NCBI GenBank assembly: GCA_016180645.1
Contig: JACPAV010000002.1
Coordinates: 1 to 64,000, forward strand
Length of the DNA stretch: 64,000 nt
Origin: Nitrospirota bacterium
Lineage (GTDB): Bacteria > JACPQY01
Direction: 5' to 3'
Under the pieces are notes generated by a model that was given only the letters and a program-made list of their open reading frames with translations, made no database searches and was not told the origin of the DNA. Below, piece after piece: positions 24,243-32,393 of this stretch (position 1 is its first letter; each line of letters begins with the position of its first letter). A program made the position numbers and the translations under genes.

Positions 24243-25508
24243 TCAAAACCTCAATCCCATCCCGGCCAGAAGGGTGCTGAACGAACCCTTGTCTTCGGAC
24301 GCGATGGAGCCGCTGCCCTCCACCTTGAAATCGAAGCTGATGAACTCAAAGAGCGGCGTTGCCGCATACACAAAAAGGTTCTTGATGGGAAATGCACGCA
24401 GGCCCACCATCGCTTGAAAATCGAGGATCGTGCTTTTCGTCCTGACCCCTTCGAATTCGGAGGACATCAGGATGCCGTCGAGTCCCACTTCCAAAATCGG
24501 GGCCACCACGTCCGCGATGGAGATCATCATCCCGCCGCCTGCGCGGAAGAGCTGAGGCTTCACGTCTTTGTCCGAAAAATCATACCCGTAGCCCAGGCCA
24601 TAGAAGAAGCCGCCCTTGGGCCCTCCTGCCGCAACGGTCGTCTTCCCGACAAACCCGCCGAAAACCCCTTTTTTCTCCATGAAGAAAGCCGGCGACCCAC
24701 CCCGAAGAACCTTGAAATGCGAGAGCGAAAGAGAACCCATCGCGTCTTTCTCACCCAGCTTGTAGACGAAACCTCCCCGGAAGGCGTGGTCCGGCGTTCG
24801 GCGGCTTCTCCCCTCTCCCCATCCCGTGAGGCCGGCATCGAATCCGAAGGCAAAGGTCCCGCCGCCTGCGAAGCCGTTGGGGTCGGTGCCTTCTTCGAGC
24901 AATCCCTGACGCTCGATCCCGCCCTGTTGCAGCGGCGTCCAGAAGAAAACATCCGCCGGACCGAACCCCACGGCCAGCCGCAGGCCGCTGGTCCAATCAC
25001 CCTTCGGGTCCTGCACGTCACCCTCCGTGATGATTTCCGGCAAGACGGGATTCAGAACCCGACTGTAGTCCACCGCCAACTCGAAGCCCTTTCTGGGCAA
25101 GACGATGGGTAGGGCCCGATCCCACAGCGAGACCCGCCGCCTTTTGGAAGTCGTGGAGGCGCCCGCACCTGATCCGGTGGTGCCGACGACCACAAGGATG
25201 TAGGCGGAATGGGCTTCATCCAGTGTGGCGGGATCCTCGGTCAGTTTCAGTGCTCGCGCGAGCGCCACACATTCGGCCCCCGCGGGATCCTTGCAGAAAA
25301 GTTTGTCTCCCGCAATGGGCTTCTTCGGCGTGCCCACGCGGTATTTCTTCAACCCATTTTCCTTCAGAATCCTGGCGATCCAAGGAAGGCGGTCTCCGCC
25401 GGATCCATCGAGAACAAGCACGTCGGGAGGCTCCTCGCTCTCCGCTCTGAGGCCCGATGGGTCCAGGCTCATCACCCCCGCAAGGAGAATCGCTACCGTT
25501 CGGCGCAC
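24243..25508 (-). CDS. putative outer-membrane beta-barrel protein
   Basis: 421 residues from a GTG at 25508 (VRRTVAILLAGVMSLDPSGLRAES), chosen because the longer frame would overlap the divergent gene; no ribosome site is seen. After a signal peptide there is a periplasmic domain (VLVLDGSGGDRLPWIARILK). Then come alternating amphipathic strands with aromatic girdles (FAFGFDAGLTGWG, GFFYGLGYGYDFSDKD) and a C terminus ending LLAGMGLRF, whose final Phe matches the outer-membrane insertion signal. Function and substrate are unknown. Confidence 0.65.
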   Translation of the reverse strand: MRRTVAILLAGVMSLDPSGLRAESEEPPDVLVLDGSGGDRLPWIARILKENGLKKYRVGTPKKPIAGDKLFCKDPAGAECVALARALKLTEDPATLDEAHSAYILVVVGTTGSGAGASTTSKRRRVSLWDRALPIVLPRKGFELAVDYSRVLNPVLPEIITEGDVQDPKGDWTSGLRLAVGFGPADVFFWTPLQQGGIERQGLLEEGTDPNGFAGGGTFAFGFDAGLTGWGEGRSRRTPDHAFRGGFVYKLGEKDAMGSLSLSHFKVLRGGSPAFFMEKKGVFGGFVGKTTVAAGGPKGGFFYGLGYGYDFSDKDVKPQLFRAGGGMMISIADVVAPILEVGLDGILMSSEFEGVRTKSTILDFQAMVGLRAFPIKNLFVYAATPLFEFISFDFKVEGSGSIASEDKGSFSTLLAGMGLRF

Positions 25509-25549
25509 GATGCAGTATGATACGCCGCGGACGGGAAAACAGACAGCGC

Positions 25550-26956
25550 ATGCGAAAATCCAAAGTCCTCCTCTCATTCATCCTGATCCTGTGTCTCGCT
25601 TCGTGCGCGAAGCGGGCGACCCTCGTCCGCTATTCCGATTCGGAAGGCGGACTGACCGTTGTTCGGAATGTCCGGGTCTTCCCCGCCACCGGCGCCGATG
25701 CCCTGCCCGGACACGATGTGTGGGTGGTCAACGGCGTCATCGAAGTCGTCCTGCCCACCGGACGCACTCCGCCGCCCGTGGGAGCACAAATCGTGGACGG
25801 GACGGGCAAGACTCTGCTGCCGGGGCTGATCGACGTGCACGTTCATGTCGAGGGAAGCCCTCGGCCCGCATGGGATATGGGCCTCCCGAATCCTCGGACG
25901 AACGTTCGGCAACTCCTATACGCCGGCGTTACCACCGCCTTCGATTTGGGCGGTCCGCTCAAACTCCTTGGAAAACTTCGTGCCGATATCGAAAAGGGAA
26001 GTCTGCCGGGTCCGGACCTGTATTACTCGGGTCCCCACGTTGCCATCAAGAACGGCCATCCGGCGGCGATGGTCTCGATGATCGTGCCCGGCCCGTTCGA
26101 CCGCATGGTCCGTCCACACGTCTCCTTCGAAGTCGAATCGGAGAAGGACATTGATGCGGCGCTGGCGGAAATTCGAAAGCTGGGTGGATATTTGGTGAAG
26201 GTGACCGAGGATGAAATTCCACTGGGTGCGCCCATGCTCCCGCCGGCACTTCTCGCACATGCTGTTCGCCAGGCCCACGAGATGGGTTTCAAGGTCGCCG
26301 CGCACATCGGCAGCAACGCCAACGCCCTTGCGGCCGTGGACGCCGGCGTGGACATGCTCGTCCACAATGTCTATCGTGAGGTTCTGATGCCGGACACGGC
26401 GGAGCGGATTCGCCAGGCCGGCGTGGCGGTCGCTCCCACCATCGGAGTGTTCCATTCCATCGATCTTCTCGCGTACGAAGGACCGGACACATGGCCCCTG
26501 ATGATTCAAATGGTCGAGCCGGAAGTTCTTGAGGCGCTCCGAAACCGGCCGAAGGAATGGGAACTGAAGGAGATCCGGCCATGGCTCGCGGCCGTGCACG
26601 CCAATCGCGAACAACGGTTCCGCAATGCCGCGATGCTGCGCGAACACGGCGTGACACTCCTGGTCGGGAGTGATTCGGCCAATATGGGGTGGCCGGCCGG
26701 CGCCGCGATTCATCGGGAGATGGATTACCTCGTGCGGGCGGGATACACGCCCTCGGAAGTGCTGACCGCCGCCACACGGAACAATGCGCGTGCGATGGGC
26801 CTCACGGATCGGGGCACAATTGAGCCGGGAAAACGCGCCGACCTTCTGCTGGTCGAGGGCGATCCCACTCAAGACATTGAAGCGGTCCACCGCATCGCCG
26901 CGGTGCTGGCGGCCGGTCGGGAAATCGCACGGGGTGTCCCTTCCCCCCGGCCATGA
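25550..26956 (+). CDS. amidohydrolase-superfamily lipoprotein (imidazolonepropionase-like)
   Basis: 468 residues from ATG 25550, which gives a lipoprotein signal FILILCLASCAKR. The metal-dependent hydrolase core has the HxH strand LIDVHVHVEGS, a His in VAAHIGSNANALAAVDAG, DMLVHNVY, and the Asp strand LLVGSDSANMGWPAG. It closes with ARAMGLTDRGTIEPGKRADLLLVEGDP, the small beta-sandwich typical of the imidazolonepropionase/prolidase-like group. It should hydrolyse a cyclic amide, peptide or similar bond outside the cytoplasm. The substrate cannot be read from sequence. The 81-codon gene downstream overlaps its stop codon. Confidence 0.85.
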   Translation: MRKSKVLLSFILILCLASCAKRATLVRYSDSEGGLTVVRNVRVFPATGADALPGHDVWVVNGVIEVVLPTGRTPPPVGAQIVDGTGKTLLPGLIDVHVHVEGSPRPAWDMGLPNPRTNVRQLLYAGVTTAFDLGGPLKLLGKLRADIEKGSLPGPDLYYSGPHVAIKNGHPAAMVSMIVPGPFDRMVRPHVSFEVESEKDIDAALAEIRKLGGYLVKVTEDEIPLGAPMLPPALLAHAVRQAHEMGFKVAAHIGSNANALAAVDAGVDMLVHNVYREVLMPDTAERIRQAGVAVAPTIGVFHSIDLLAYEGPDTWPLMIQMVEPEVLEALRNRPKEWELKEIRPWLAAVHANREQRFRNAAMLREHGVTLLVGSDSANMGWPAGAAIHREMDYLVRAGYTPSEVLTAATRNNARAMGLTDRGTIEPGKRADLLLVEGDPTQDIEAVHRIAAVLAAGREIARGVPSPRP

Positions 26957-27198
26957 GCGTCACTCGCCTCTGGAAATGGCGGCAGATTCCGGCGCTGATA
27001 TTTTGGCTTGCGGTCTTCGCGTGGAGAATTCGGCGACGCGATTGGTTCCGACGGTTCCCGTTTCTCCCGATTCCTCCCGGAGGGTATCTTCGGTGGCGAA
27101 TGGAGCTGGCGTACGGGCCCTACCCTGTCGGGCGCGGCAACCGGCTGATCGACATTTTCAACTTCGCCTACGCTCTCCGCCAATTCGAGCGGATGTAG
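26953..27198 (+). CDS. small membrane-associated protein of unknown function
   Basis: 81 residues. The ATG overlaps the amidohydrolase stop (ATGA), the best reason to think it is real. One hydrophobic segment near residues 13-25 (ALIFWLAVFAW) is followed by a basic Arg/Trp stretch and GPYPVGRGNRLIDIFNFAYA. No recognised family. Confidence 0.5.
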   Translation: MSVTRLWKWRQIPALIFWLAVFAWRIRRRDWFRRFPFLPIPPGGYLRWRMELAYGPYPVGRGNRLIDIFNFAYALRQFERM

Positions 27199-27325
27199 CC
27201 CCGGCCGGTCTCTTCGAAAAGAGTGTCAAGATAGCAATGTCTGACCCCTATGTCCTGTCTCTTTTCATGACCCCTGTGTCTCCCCTCATGGTTCGACTGG
27301 CTCACCACGAGCGGACAACTTGCCG

Positions 27326-27352
27326 CTCGTCCTGAGCGTGTCGAAGGACGAG
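27326..27352. repeat. CCTGAGC/GAAGGA hairpin repeat
   Basis: CTCGTCCT-gagcgtgtcga-AGGACGAG, 8-bp perfect arms. Similar CCTGAGCG...CGAAGGA hairpins lie at 28213-28250 and 40484-40505. Confidence 0.7.
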
Positions 27353-27402
27353 ACTGCATTGGCAATGCGGGCATAATTGACCCGCCTCAGCCTTGCGCAT
27401 CC

Positions 27403-27702
27403 TCAGTCCGCTTGAGGCGGATCGGAGGCCCGCTCCATCTGGCCGGGGCCGGGGCTGAGTATTCCCATCGAACCCATGGCGGGACCTGGGTCCCTCACCG
27501 ACGCAAGCATCCAGACCGTAAAAGCAAGCACGAAGAAAGCGATCAGGAGATCGATCCGGTTCAGGCCCGGAAAGAACCTCCCGCAGTAGGCGCAGGTGTA
27601 GCCGAAATGGAAGGGTGAAACGGGCATGTGGCATCGGCTGCATGCTCTTTCTCTCCGGACGCCGCTCTTCCGCACCCTCAAATGGGATCGCGCCGGGGCC
27701 AT
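27403..27702 (-). CDS. small zinc-ribbon membrane protein (uncertain)
   Basis: About 99 residues from ATG 27702; longer starts are possible and no ribosome site stands out. The sequence has CSRCHMPVSPFHFGYTCAYC, two CxxC pairs spaced like a zinc ribbon, followed by one membrane segment (IDLLIAFFVLAFTVWMLAS) and a Pro/Gly-rich tail. It resembles small zinc-ribbon/TM proteins of many bacteria. It stands alone in a repeat-rich region. Confidence 0.5.
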   Translation of the reverse strand: MAPARSHLRVRKSGVRRERACSRCHMPVSPFHFGYTCAYCGRFFPGLNRIDLLIAFFVLAFTVWMLASVRDPGPAMGSMGILSPGPGQMERASDPPQAD

Positions 27703-28105
27703 GGCGACAGCGCGGATTCGGCGGATCAGCCGCCCCCCGGAGAAAACCGCAGCACTTCGAATTCTTACTTTCACGCCCTCACTCCCATGGTCGTTAGTTA
27801 CTCCGCGCAAGAATTTCAAAAAAAACGCAAGCGATTTGGGCTTCGACTCGTCTCGCGCCGCTTATCCCCTCCTCATTTCAGAGACCCAATACGCCATCAT
27901 TCCAAGCAGGGGAAATGTTCCATGGGCGCCTTTCGCCCGCAATGGGCACTTTCCCTACCATTAGGGGGGGAAATCACCCCGTCACTGAATGCGGGGGCGG
28001 CTTCGGTCAGAGGAAATGCAACGGAAAATCAACTGGGAGTGTGTCTGGAGTTACTGAATTTCCCTCGTGCCCAACGGGGCGTGAGCATTCGGACCGCGAC
28101 CGCCT

Positions 28106-28150
28106 CATTGAGGCTAAGCCTCGATAGCCGCCATTGAGGCCTAGCCTCGG
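28106..28150. repeat. tandem GAGGC palindromes
   Basis: Two adjacent copies of CATTGAGGCYWAGCCTCG (28106-28123 and 28132-28150), each a near-perfect palindrome. Confidence 0.7.
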
Positions 28151-28212
28151 AACTTGAGCGAGTCTGCCGGGACCTTGCCGCGGAAAATCAGTAATCTCCA
28201 GACCCAATACCC

Positions 28213-28250
28213 CTCCGTTTATCCTGAGCGCCGTCGAAGGACGAACGGAG
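28213..28250. repeat. CCTGAGC/GAAGGA hairpin repeat with extended arms
   Basis: CTCCGTT-ta-TCCT pairs with AGGA-cg-AACGGAG around gagcgccgtcga. Same core as 27326-27352. Confidence 0.7.
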
Positions 28251-28308
28251 GCCATCCCAACAGTCTCCCAGGAAAAAGCGGCTGTTCGGGAAGGGATCGT
28301 CGCAACGG

Positions 28309-29268
28309 CTACTCCTCTTCCTCGTCCTCCTCGAACTCCTCCTCATCCTCCTCCCTCGGAGCCGGCTTCTTGGGTTCCTCCTTCGGTTTCACCGCCGAGG
28401 GGGGGGGAGCCTGGCCGGCCAGCCAGTTTTTCAAGTCGCCCAGCGCCGGACCCAACGCGCCCTGCGCGCATCGCTCGCTCAGCGTCGTCACTTCGGAGAG
28501 GAGAGACGAATATTTCGACTGCTTCTCGCCCATCGTGGAGTTCAAGTCTGTCTGGATGCGCCCCACCTCGGTCACGAGTTTGACCACGCGCCCGAGAGTC
28601 TCCGGCGAATTCTCGCATCCAGCCGAAGCTCCCGAAGCGGCCTTCGCGGGGACAGAACCTGCAGGCGTGGGGCCAAGCATCGTCGCCGTGAATTCGGCTT
28701 CGATGTCCATGGACGTCATGCCGACCAATTGGGGAGGCGTGAGCAGCCAGTAGACCCTGCCGCCTTTGATCTGCTTCGGCCCGAACGGCATCGTCCCGTT
28801 TTTCAACATCCGGGCGGAGCGAGCCGGACCCGGCAATTCCAATGTCAACTTGTACATTCCAGGTTTGGAGGATTGGGCGGACAACACCTGCAGATCCTGA
28901 CCGGCGGTCCAGTGCACCACCTGGTCGGGCGTCCAACTTCTTGCAAGTTTCAGCTTGTAGGATCGGCCCGTCCGCCCCGGCTCCGCCGACACCTGAAATC
29001 CCCCTCCCGGCGCCACCCCCGCCGCCATCCAGGTTCCATCGTGGGCCAGGTTGTACAGTCGCCCTTTTTGCCCTCGCACGGGGGCGATGGAAACGCTCTG
29101 GAGGGCCGCCTCGAACGGATCGACCAAGCTGGACACATCGGTCTGGAGGTACATCGAGTATTTCGACCGCCAGCTCGTGTCGAAGGATATCGTTTCGAAT
29201 ACGTCGAAGCAGGAGGTCAGAAGCGCACTCGCTCCCGCCGCCACAAGAATTGAACGTAGTTTTCCCAT
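28309..29268 (-). CDS. putative lipoprotein with acidic C-terminal tail
   Basis: 319 residues from ATG 29268, preceded by AGGGGC. The lipoprotein signal ILVAAGASALLTSCFDVFE has its Cys at about residue 20. The middle contains PGMYKLTLELPGPARSARML, and after about residue 215 there is a helical, possibly coiled segment (LGRVVKLVTEVGRIQTDL). A Pro-rich region is encoded over a nine-base G tract (plus strand 28399-28407), and the end is an almost uninterrupted Glu/Asp tail. No family recognised. Confidence 0.65.
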   Translation of the reverse strand: MGKLRSILVAAGASALLTSCFDVFETISFDTSWRSKYSMYLQTDVSSLVDPFEAALQSVSIAPVRGQKGRLYNLAHDGTWMAAGVAPGGGFQVSAEPGRTGRSYKLKLARSWTPDQVVHWTAGQDLQVLSAQSSKPGMYKLTLELPGPARSARMLKNGTMPFGPKQIKGGRVYWLLTPPQLVGMTSMDIEAEFTATMLGPTPAGSVPAKAASGASAGCENSPETLGRVVKLVTEVGRIQTDLNSTMGEKQSKYSSLLSEVTTLSERCAQGALGPALGDLKNWLAGQAPPPSAVKPKEEPKKPAPREEDEEEFEEDEEEE

Positions 29269-29451
29269 GCCCCTAAAGTGCCGCACAAAGGTCCCACCGT
29301 CAAGCGCTGAAAACGGGAGATTCTACTTTCTTGTTTCTGCCACGCAGCCGGTCGAACGGAGAGCGAAAAGGTGGAAGGTCCCCGTTTCCGAGGTCGGATT
29401 GTTGAAATGCGCCATCGTTTGTGGTACCAACCGCGCAAAAAGGAGGAATCG

Positions 29452-29742
29452 ATGAAGATATTGAAAACGCTCGGCGCGGCAACTTTGCTGGCCGGGCTGG
29501 CCGTGGCAACGCCCGCGTGCCAATCCAAGCAGCTTCAGCAGAAGATCTCGGGACTCGAGCAGGAAAAGCAGACGCTCGCGCAGGAAAAGACCGACTTGAG
29601 CAACAAGGCGGCTCAACTCACCGAGCAAGTCAACTCGCTCCAGAATCAAGTGACCGCGCTTACCCAGGAGCGGGACACTCTCCAGAAGCAGGCAGCAGAC
29701 ATGCAGGCGCACGCTTCGAAGGGGAAAGGCAAGAAGAAGTAA
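29452..29742 (+). CDS. small coiled-coil lipoprotein (Lpp-like layout)
   Basis: 96 residues from ATG 29452, with AGGAGG five bases upstream. The lipoprotein signal LLAGLAVATPACQSK is followed by an unbroken heptad-patterned helix of about 60 residues (KISGLEQEKQTLAQEKTDL, then LTEQVNSLQNQVTALTQERD) and a Lys-rich end. The layout (short lipoprotein, coiled coil, terminal Lys) resembles Braun-type lipoproteins that tether the outer membrane to peptidoglycan, but sequence identity to Lpp is not evident. A strong intrinsic terminator lies downstream, consistent with high expression. Confidence 0.75.
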   Translation: MKILKTLGAATLLAGLAVATPACQSKQLQQKISGLEQEKQTLAQEKTDLSNKAAQLTEQVNSLQNQVTALTQERDTLQKQAADMQAHASKGKGKKK

Positions 29743-29747
29743 GAGCC

Positions 29748-29838
29748 TCTAACAGAATGCCGATTCGTAGGGGAGCATCTTCAGATGCTCCCTCTTGTCG
29801 GGAGGGTCTGAAGACCCTCCCCTACGCATTCTGCTAGA
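29748..29838. repeat. double-hairpin intergenic repeat, copy 2, with outer arms
   Basis: Outer arms TCTAACAGAATGC/GCATTCTGCTAGA enclose GTAGG...CCTAC, inside which are GGGAGCATCT-tc-AGATGCTCCC and GGGAGGGTCT-ga-AGACCCTCCC. The copy at 63510-63600 is nearly identical over the full 91 bases. Confidence 0.88.
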
Positions 29839-29882
29839 CGCACTAAGATCGACATCGTCGTTCGCACGACGAAAGAATTGCG

Positions 29883-29920
29883 CGGGCACGAGCCGTTCAG
29901 GCCGTGCCCGTTTTCTTCTT
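29883..29920 (+). terminator. intrinsic terminator
   Basis: CGGGCACG...CGTGCCCG, an 8-bp perfect stem with a 12-base loop, runs straight into TTTTCTTCTT. It probably ends the coiled-coil lipoprotein transcript and insulates the copper ATPase gene. Confidence 0.8.
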
Positions 29921-29945
29921 CGGCAGAAGGATTCTAGAGAATTCA

Positions 29946-32321
29946 ATGTCTGACCCCGAATCCCTTGCCGACCCTGTTTGCGGCATGATCGTGGAGCCCG
30001 CTACAGCGGCGGGGTCGCACGTTCACAAAGGGGCGACCTACTATTTCTGCAACCCCCGCTGCCTCGACCAATTCCGCTCCAACCCCGAAAAATATATTTC
30101 TGCGGCGCCATCGACTGAGCGCACTCCGGATTCCCCATCCCCCGCGTCACACCTCCCTCCCCCCGTCTCTCGCCTCGCGCCTCACGCCTCTCGCCCCACG
30201 GAATACACCTGCCCCATGCACCCGGAGGTCCGTCAGAAGGGGCCGGGATCGTGCCCGCTCTGCGGGATGGCCCTTGAACCGGTGGAAATCGCGGCGGAAG
30301 AGGAAGCCAATCCCGAACTTCAAACCATGACCCTGAGGTTCTGGATCGGCCTGGCTTTCACGCTTCCCCTTTTCCTCCTATCGATGTCCGACCTCATTCC
30401 CGGCCAACCCGTTCAGCATGGAGTTGCTCCTTCAATCCTGGCTTGGATTCAGATGGGACTGGCAACACCAGTCGTCCTGTGGGGTGGAGCGCCGTTCTTC
30501 GCGCGCGGCTGGGCATCCATCCGCCGCCGAAGCCCCAACATGTTCACGCTCATCGCCACCGGCACGGGCGTCGCCTACGTGTACAGCGTCGCCGCCTCCG
30601 CCTACCCCTCGGCCCTTCCCGTAAGTTTCCGCGGCCACATGGGGGAAACGCCGGTGTACTTCGAATCGGCGGCCGTCATCGTCACGCTCGTCCTCCTCGG
30701 CCAGGTGCTGGAACTCCGCGCCCGCAGCCGAACCGGTCAGGCCATTCGATCCCTGTTGGCCCTCGCTCCCAAAACCGCGCGGATCGTTCGCGAGGACGGC
30801 CGGGAAGAGGACGTCCCGTTGGAACAGATCCAGCGGGGTGATCGACTCCGTGTCCGTCCCGGAGAAAAAGTCCCCGTGGACGGGACCGTTGTCGAAGGGA
30901 CCAGCTCGGTGGACGAATCGATGGTGACGGGCGAACCGATTCCCGTCGAAAAGAAAGCGGGCGATCGCGTCACCGGCGCCACGATCAATGGAACGGGATC
31001 GTTCGTGATGACGGCCGAACGCGTGGGAAGGGAGACCTTGCTCGCTCAAATCGTGCGAATGGTATCCGACGCCCAGAGAAGCCGCGCGCCGATTCAGAAA
31101 TTGGCGGACCAGGTTTCCTCCTATTTCGTGCCGGCCGTGGTCGCCGCCTCCGCCCTCACGTTCGCCGTGTGGGCGATGATCGGCCCGGAACCTCGTCTCG
31201 CCTACGCGCTCGTCAACGCCGTCGCCGTTTTGATCATTGCCTGCCCCTGCGCCCTGGGCCTCGCCACACCGATGTCCATTATGGTGGGCACGGGGCGCGG
31301 CGCCGGCACCGGCGTGCTTTTCAAGAATGCCGAAGCCCTCGAGATCCTGGAAAAAGTGGACACGCTCGTTGTGGACAAGACCGGCACGCTCACCGAGGGG
31401 AAACCGCGGCTGATGTCCATTTCCCCCCGCGCCGGGCTCGATGAGGCGGAACTCCTTCGCCTCTCGGCCGGCCTCGAACGCGGAAGCGAACATCCTTTGG
31501 CCGCGGCGATCATCGCAGGCGCGGAAGTTCGGAAGATTCCCCTCGGCGAGGTCACCGGTTTCATCTCCTTCATCGGCAAGGGAGTCAGCGGGACGGTTGG
31601 AGGCCGCCATGTGGCGCTTGGAAACGCGCGACTCTTTGAAGACCTCCGCATCGATCTTACGCCGTGGTCGTCGGAAGCCGACAAATTGCGGGCGACCGGC
31701 CAGACGGTCATGTTTGTCGCCGTGGACGGCCGGGCGTCGGGACTCCTGGGCGTCGCGGACCCCATCAAGGCATCGACCCCCGAGGCGATCCGGTCCCTAC
31801 GCGAAGAAGGCATCGAGGTGGTCATGCTGACCGGTGACACCCAGTCCACCGCCCAGACCGTGGCCGCTCAACTGGGGCTCACGCACGTGGAGGCCGAGGT
31901 GCTGCCGGAGGCGAAGAGACAGATCGTGAACCGGTTGCAGGAGGAAGGGCGCGTCGTCGCCATGGCGGGCGATGGCATAAACGATGCCCCGGCGCTGGCC
32001 CAGGCCCACGTGGGGATCGCCATGGGAACGGGGACGGACGTGGCGATTCAGAGCGCCGGGGTGACCCTCGTCAAAGGAGACCTGAGGGGGATCATGCGCG
32101 CCCGGCGACTGAGCCGGGCTACAATGAAAAACATCCGGCAGAATCTGTTCTGGGCGTTCGCCTATAACGCGCTCGGCGTCCCACTCGCCGCAGGCGTCCT
32201 CTACCCGGTCTTCGGCCTGCTCCTATCTCCCATGATCGCCAGCGCTGCCATGAGCCTCAGCTCCGTCTCCGTGATCACCAACGCCCTCCGCCTCCGCAAG
32301 GTAAGCCTGCATATTCGGTGA
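29946..32321 (+). CDS. copA: copper-type P1B ATPase with YHS and Cys-rich N-terminal metal sites
   Basis: 791 residues from ATG 29946. N-terminal YHS-like domain ([22 protein letters not shown]; residues 8-52), a linker, then a heavy-metal binding motif [20 protein letters not shown] (about 86-106). No classical HMA domain. The membrane core has [10 protein letters not shown] (about 431) in the ion path. Catalytic signatures are the phosphorylated Asp in [12 protein letters not shown] (about 477), SEHPLAAAI and [20 protein letters not shown]. It should export Cu(I), or Cu/Ag, from the cytoplasm. The TGA stop codon lies inside the left arm of a perfect palindrome. MerT/MerP-like genes 2 kb downstream suggest a metal-resistance neighbourhood. 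Confidence 0.93.
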   Translation: MSDPESLADPVCGMIVEPATAAGSHVHKGATYYFCNPRCLDQFRSNPEKYISAAPSTERTPDSPSPASHLPPPVSRLAPHASRPTEYTCPMHPEVRQKGPGSCPLCGMALEPVEIAAEEEANPELQTMTLRFWIGLAFTLPLFLLSMSDLIPGQPVQHGVAPSILAWIQMGLATPVVLWGGAPFFARGWASIRRRSPNMFTLIATGTGVAYVYSVAASAYPSALPVSFRGHMGETPVYFESAAVIVTLVLLGQVLELRARSRTGQAIRSLLALAPKTARIVREDGREEDVPLEQIQRGDRLRVRPGEKVPVDGTVVEGTSSVDESMVTGEPIPVEKKAGDRVTGATINGTGSFVMTAERVGRETLLAQIVRMVSDAQRSRAPIQKLADQVSSYFVPAVVAASALTFAVWAMIGPEPRLAYALVNAVAVLIIACPCALGLATPMSIMVGTGRGAGTGVLFKNAEALEILEKVDTLVVDKTGTLTEGKPRLMSISPRAGLDEAELLRLSAGLERGSEHPLAAAIIAGAEVRKIPLGEVTGFISFIGKGVSGTVGGRHVALGNARLFEDLRIDLTPWSSEADKLRATGQTVMFVAVDGRASGLLGVADPIKASTPEAIRSLREEGIEVVMLTGDTQSTAQTVAAQLGLTHVEAEVLPEAKRQIVNRLQEEGRVVAMAGDGINDAPALAQAHVGIAMGTGTDVAIQSAGVTLVKGDLRGIMRARRLSRATMKNIRQNLFWAFAYNALGVPLAAGVLYPVFGLLLSPMIASAAMSLSSVSVITNALRLRKVSLHIR

Positions 32322-32363
32322 CAGTATACTCTATTTCATCGTAATAGAGTATACTGTCACCGA
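32315..32363. repeat. perfect palindrome with 21-bp arms overlapping the copA stop codon
   Basis: Left arm 32315-32335 (beginning TCGGTGACAGTATACTC) is the exact reverse complement of the right arm 32343-32363, with a 7-base loop. The copA TGA is at 32319-32321. A half copy is at 20803-20824. A further small dyad (GTAGGC...GCCTAC, 32379-32396) follows. Confidence 0.9.
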
Positions 32364-32393
32364 GTATTCCTGAACGAGTAGGCTGAAGCCTGC

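Larger units (their letters stand above)
27703..28308. other. gene-poor stretch with several palindromes
   Basis: No open frame here shows family features or a ribosome site. It contains the tandem GAGGC palindromes (28106-28150), a CCTGAGC hairpin (28213-28250) and a short A tract at about 27820. The region looks like accumulated repeat debris between the zinc-ribbon gene and the lipoprotein at 28309. Confidence 0.6.

Noticed and set aside
27628-28137. 169-codon plus-strand frame
   Set aside because: Spans several palindromic repeats, overlaps the better zinc-ribbon candidate on the other strand, and shows no motif.
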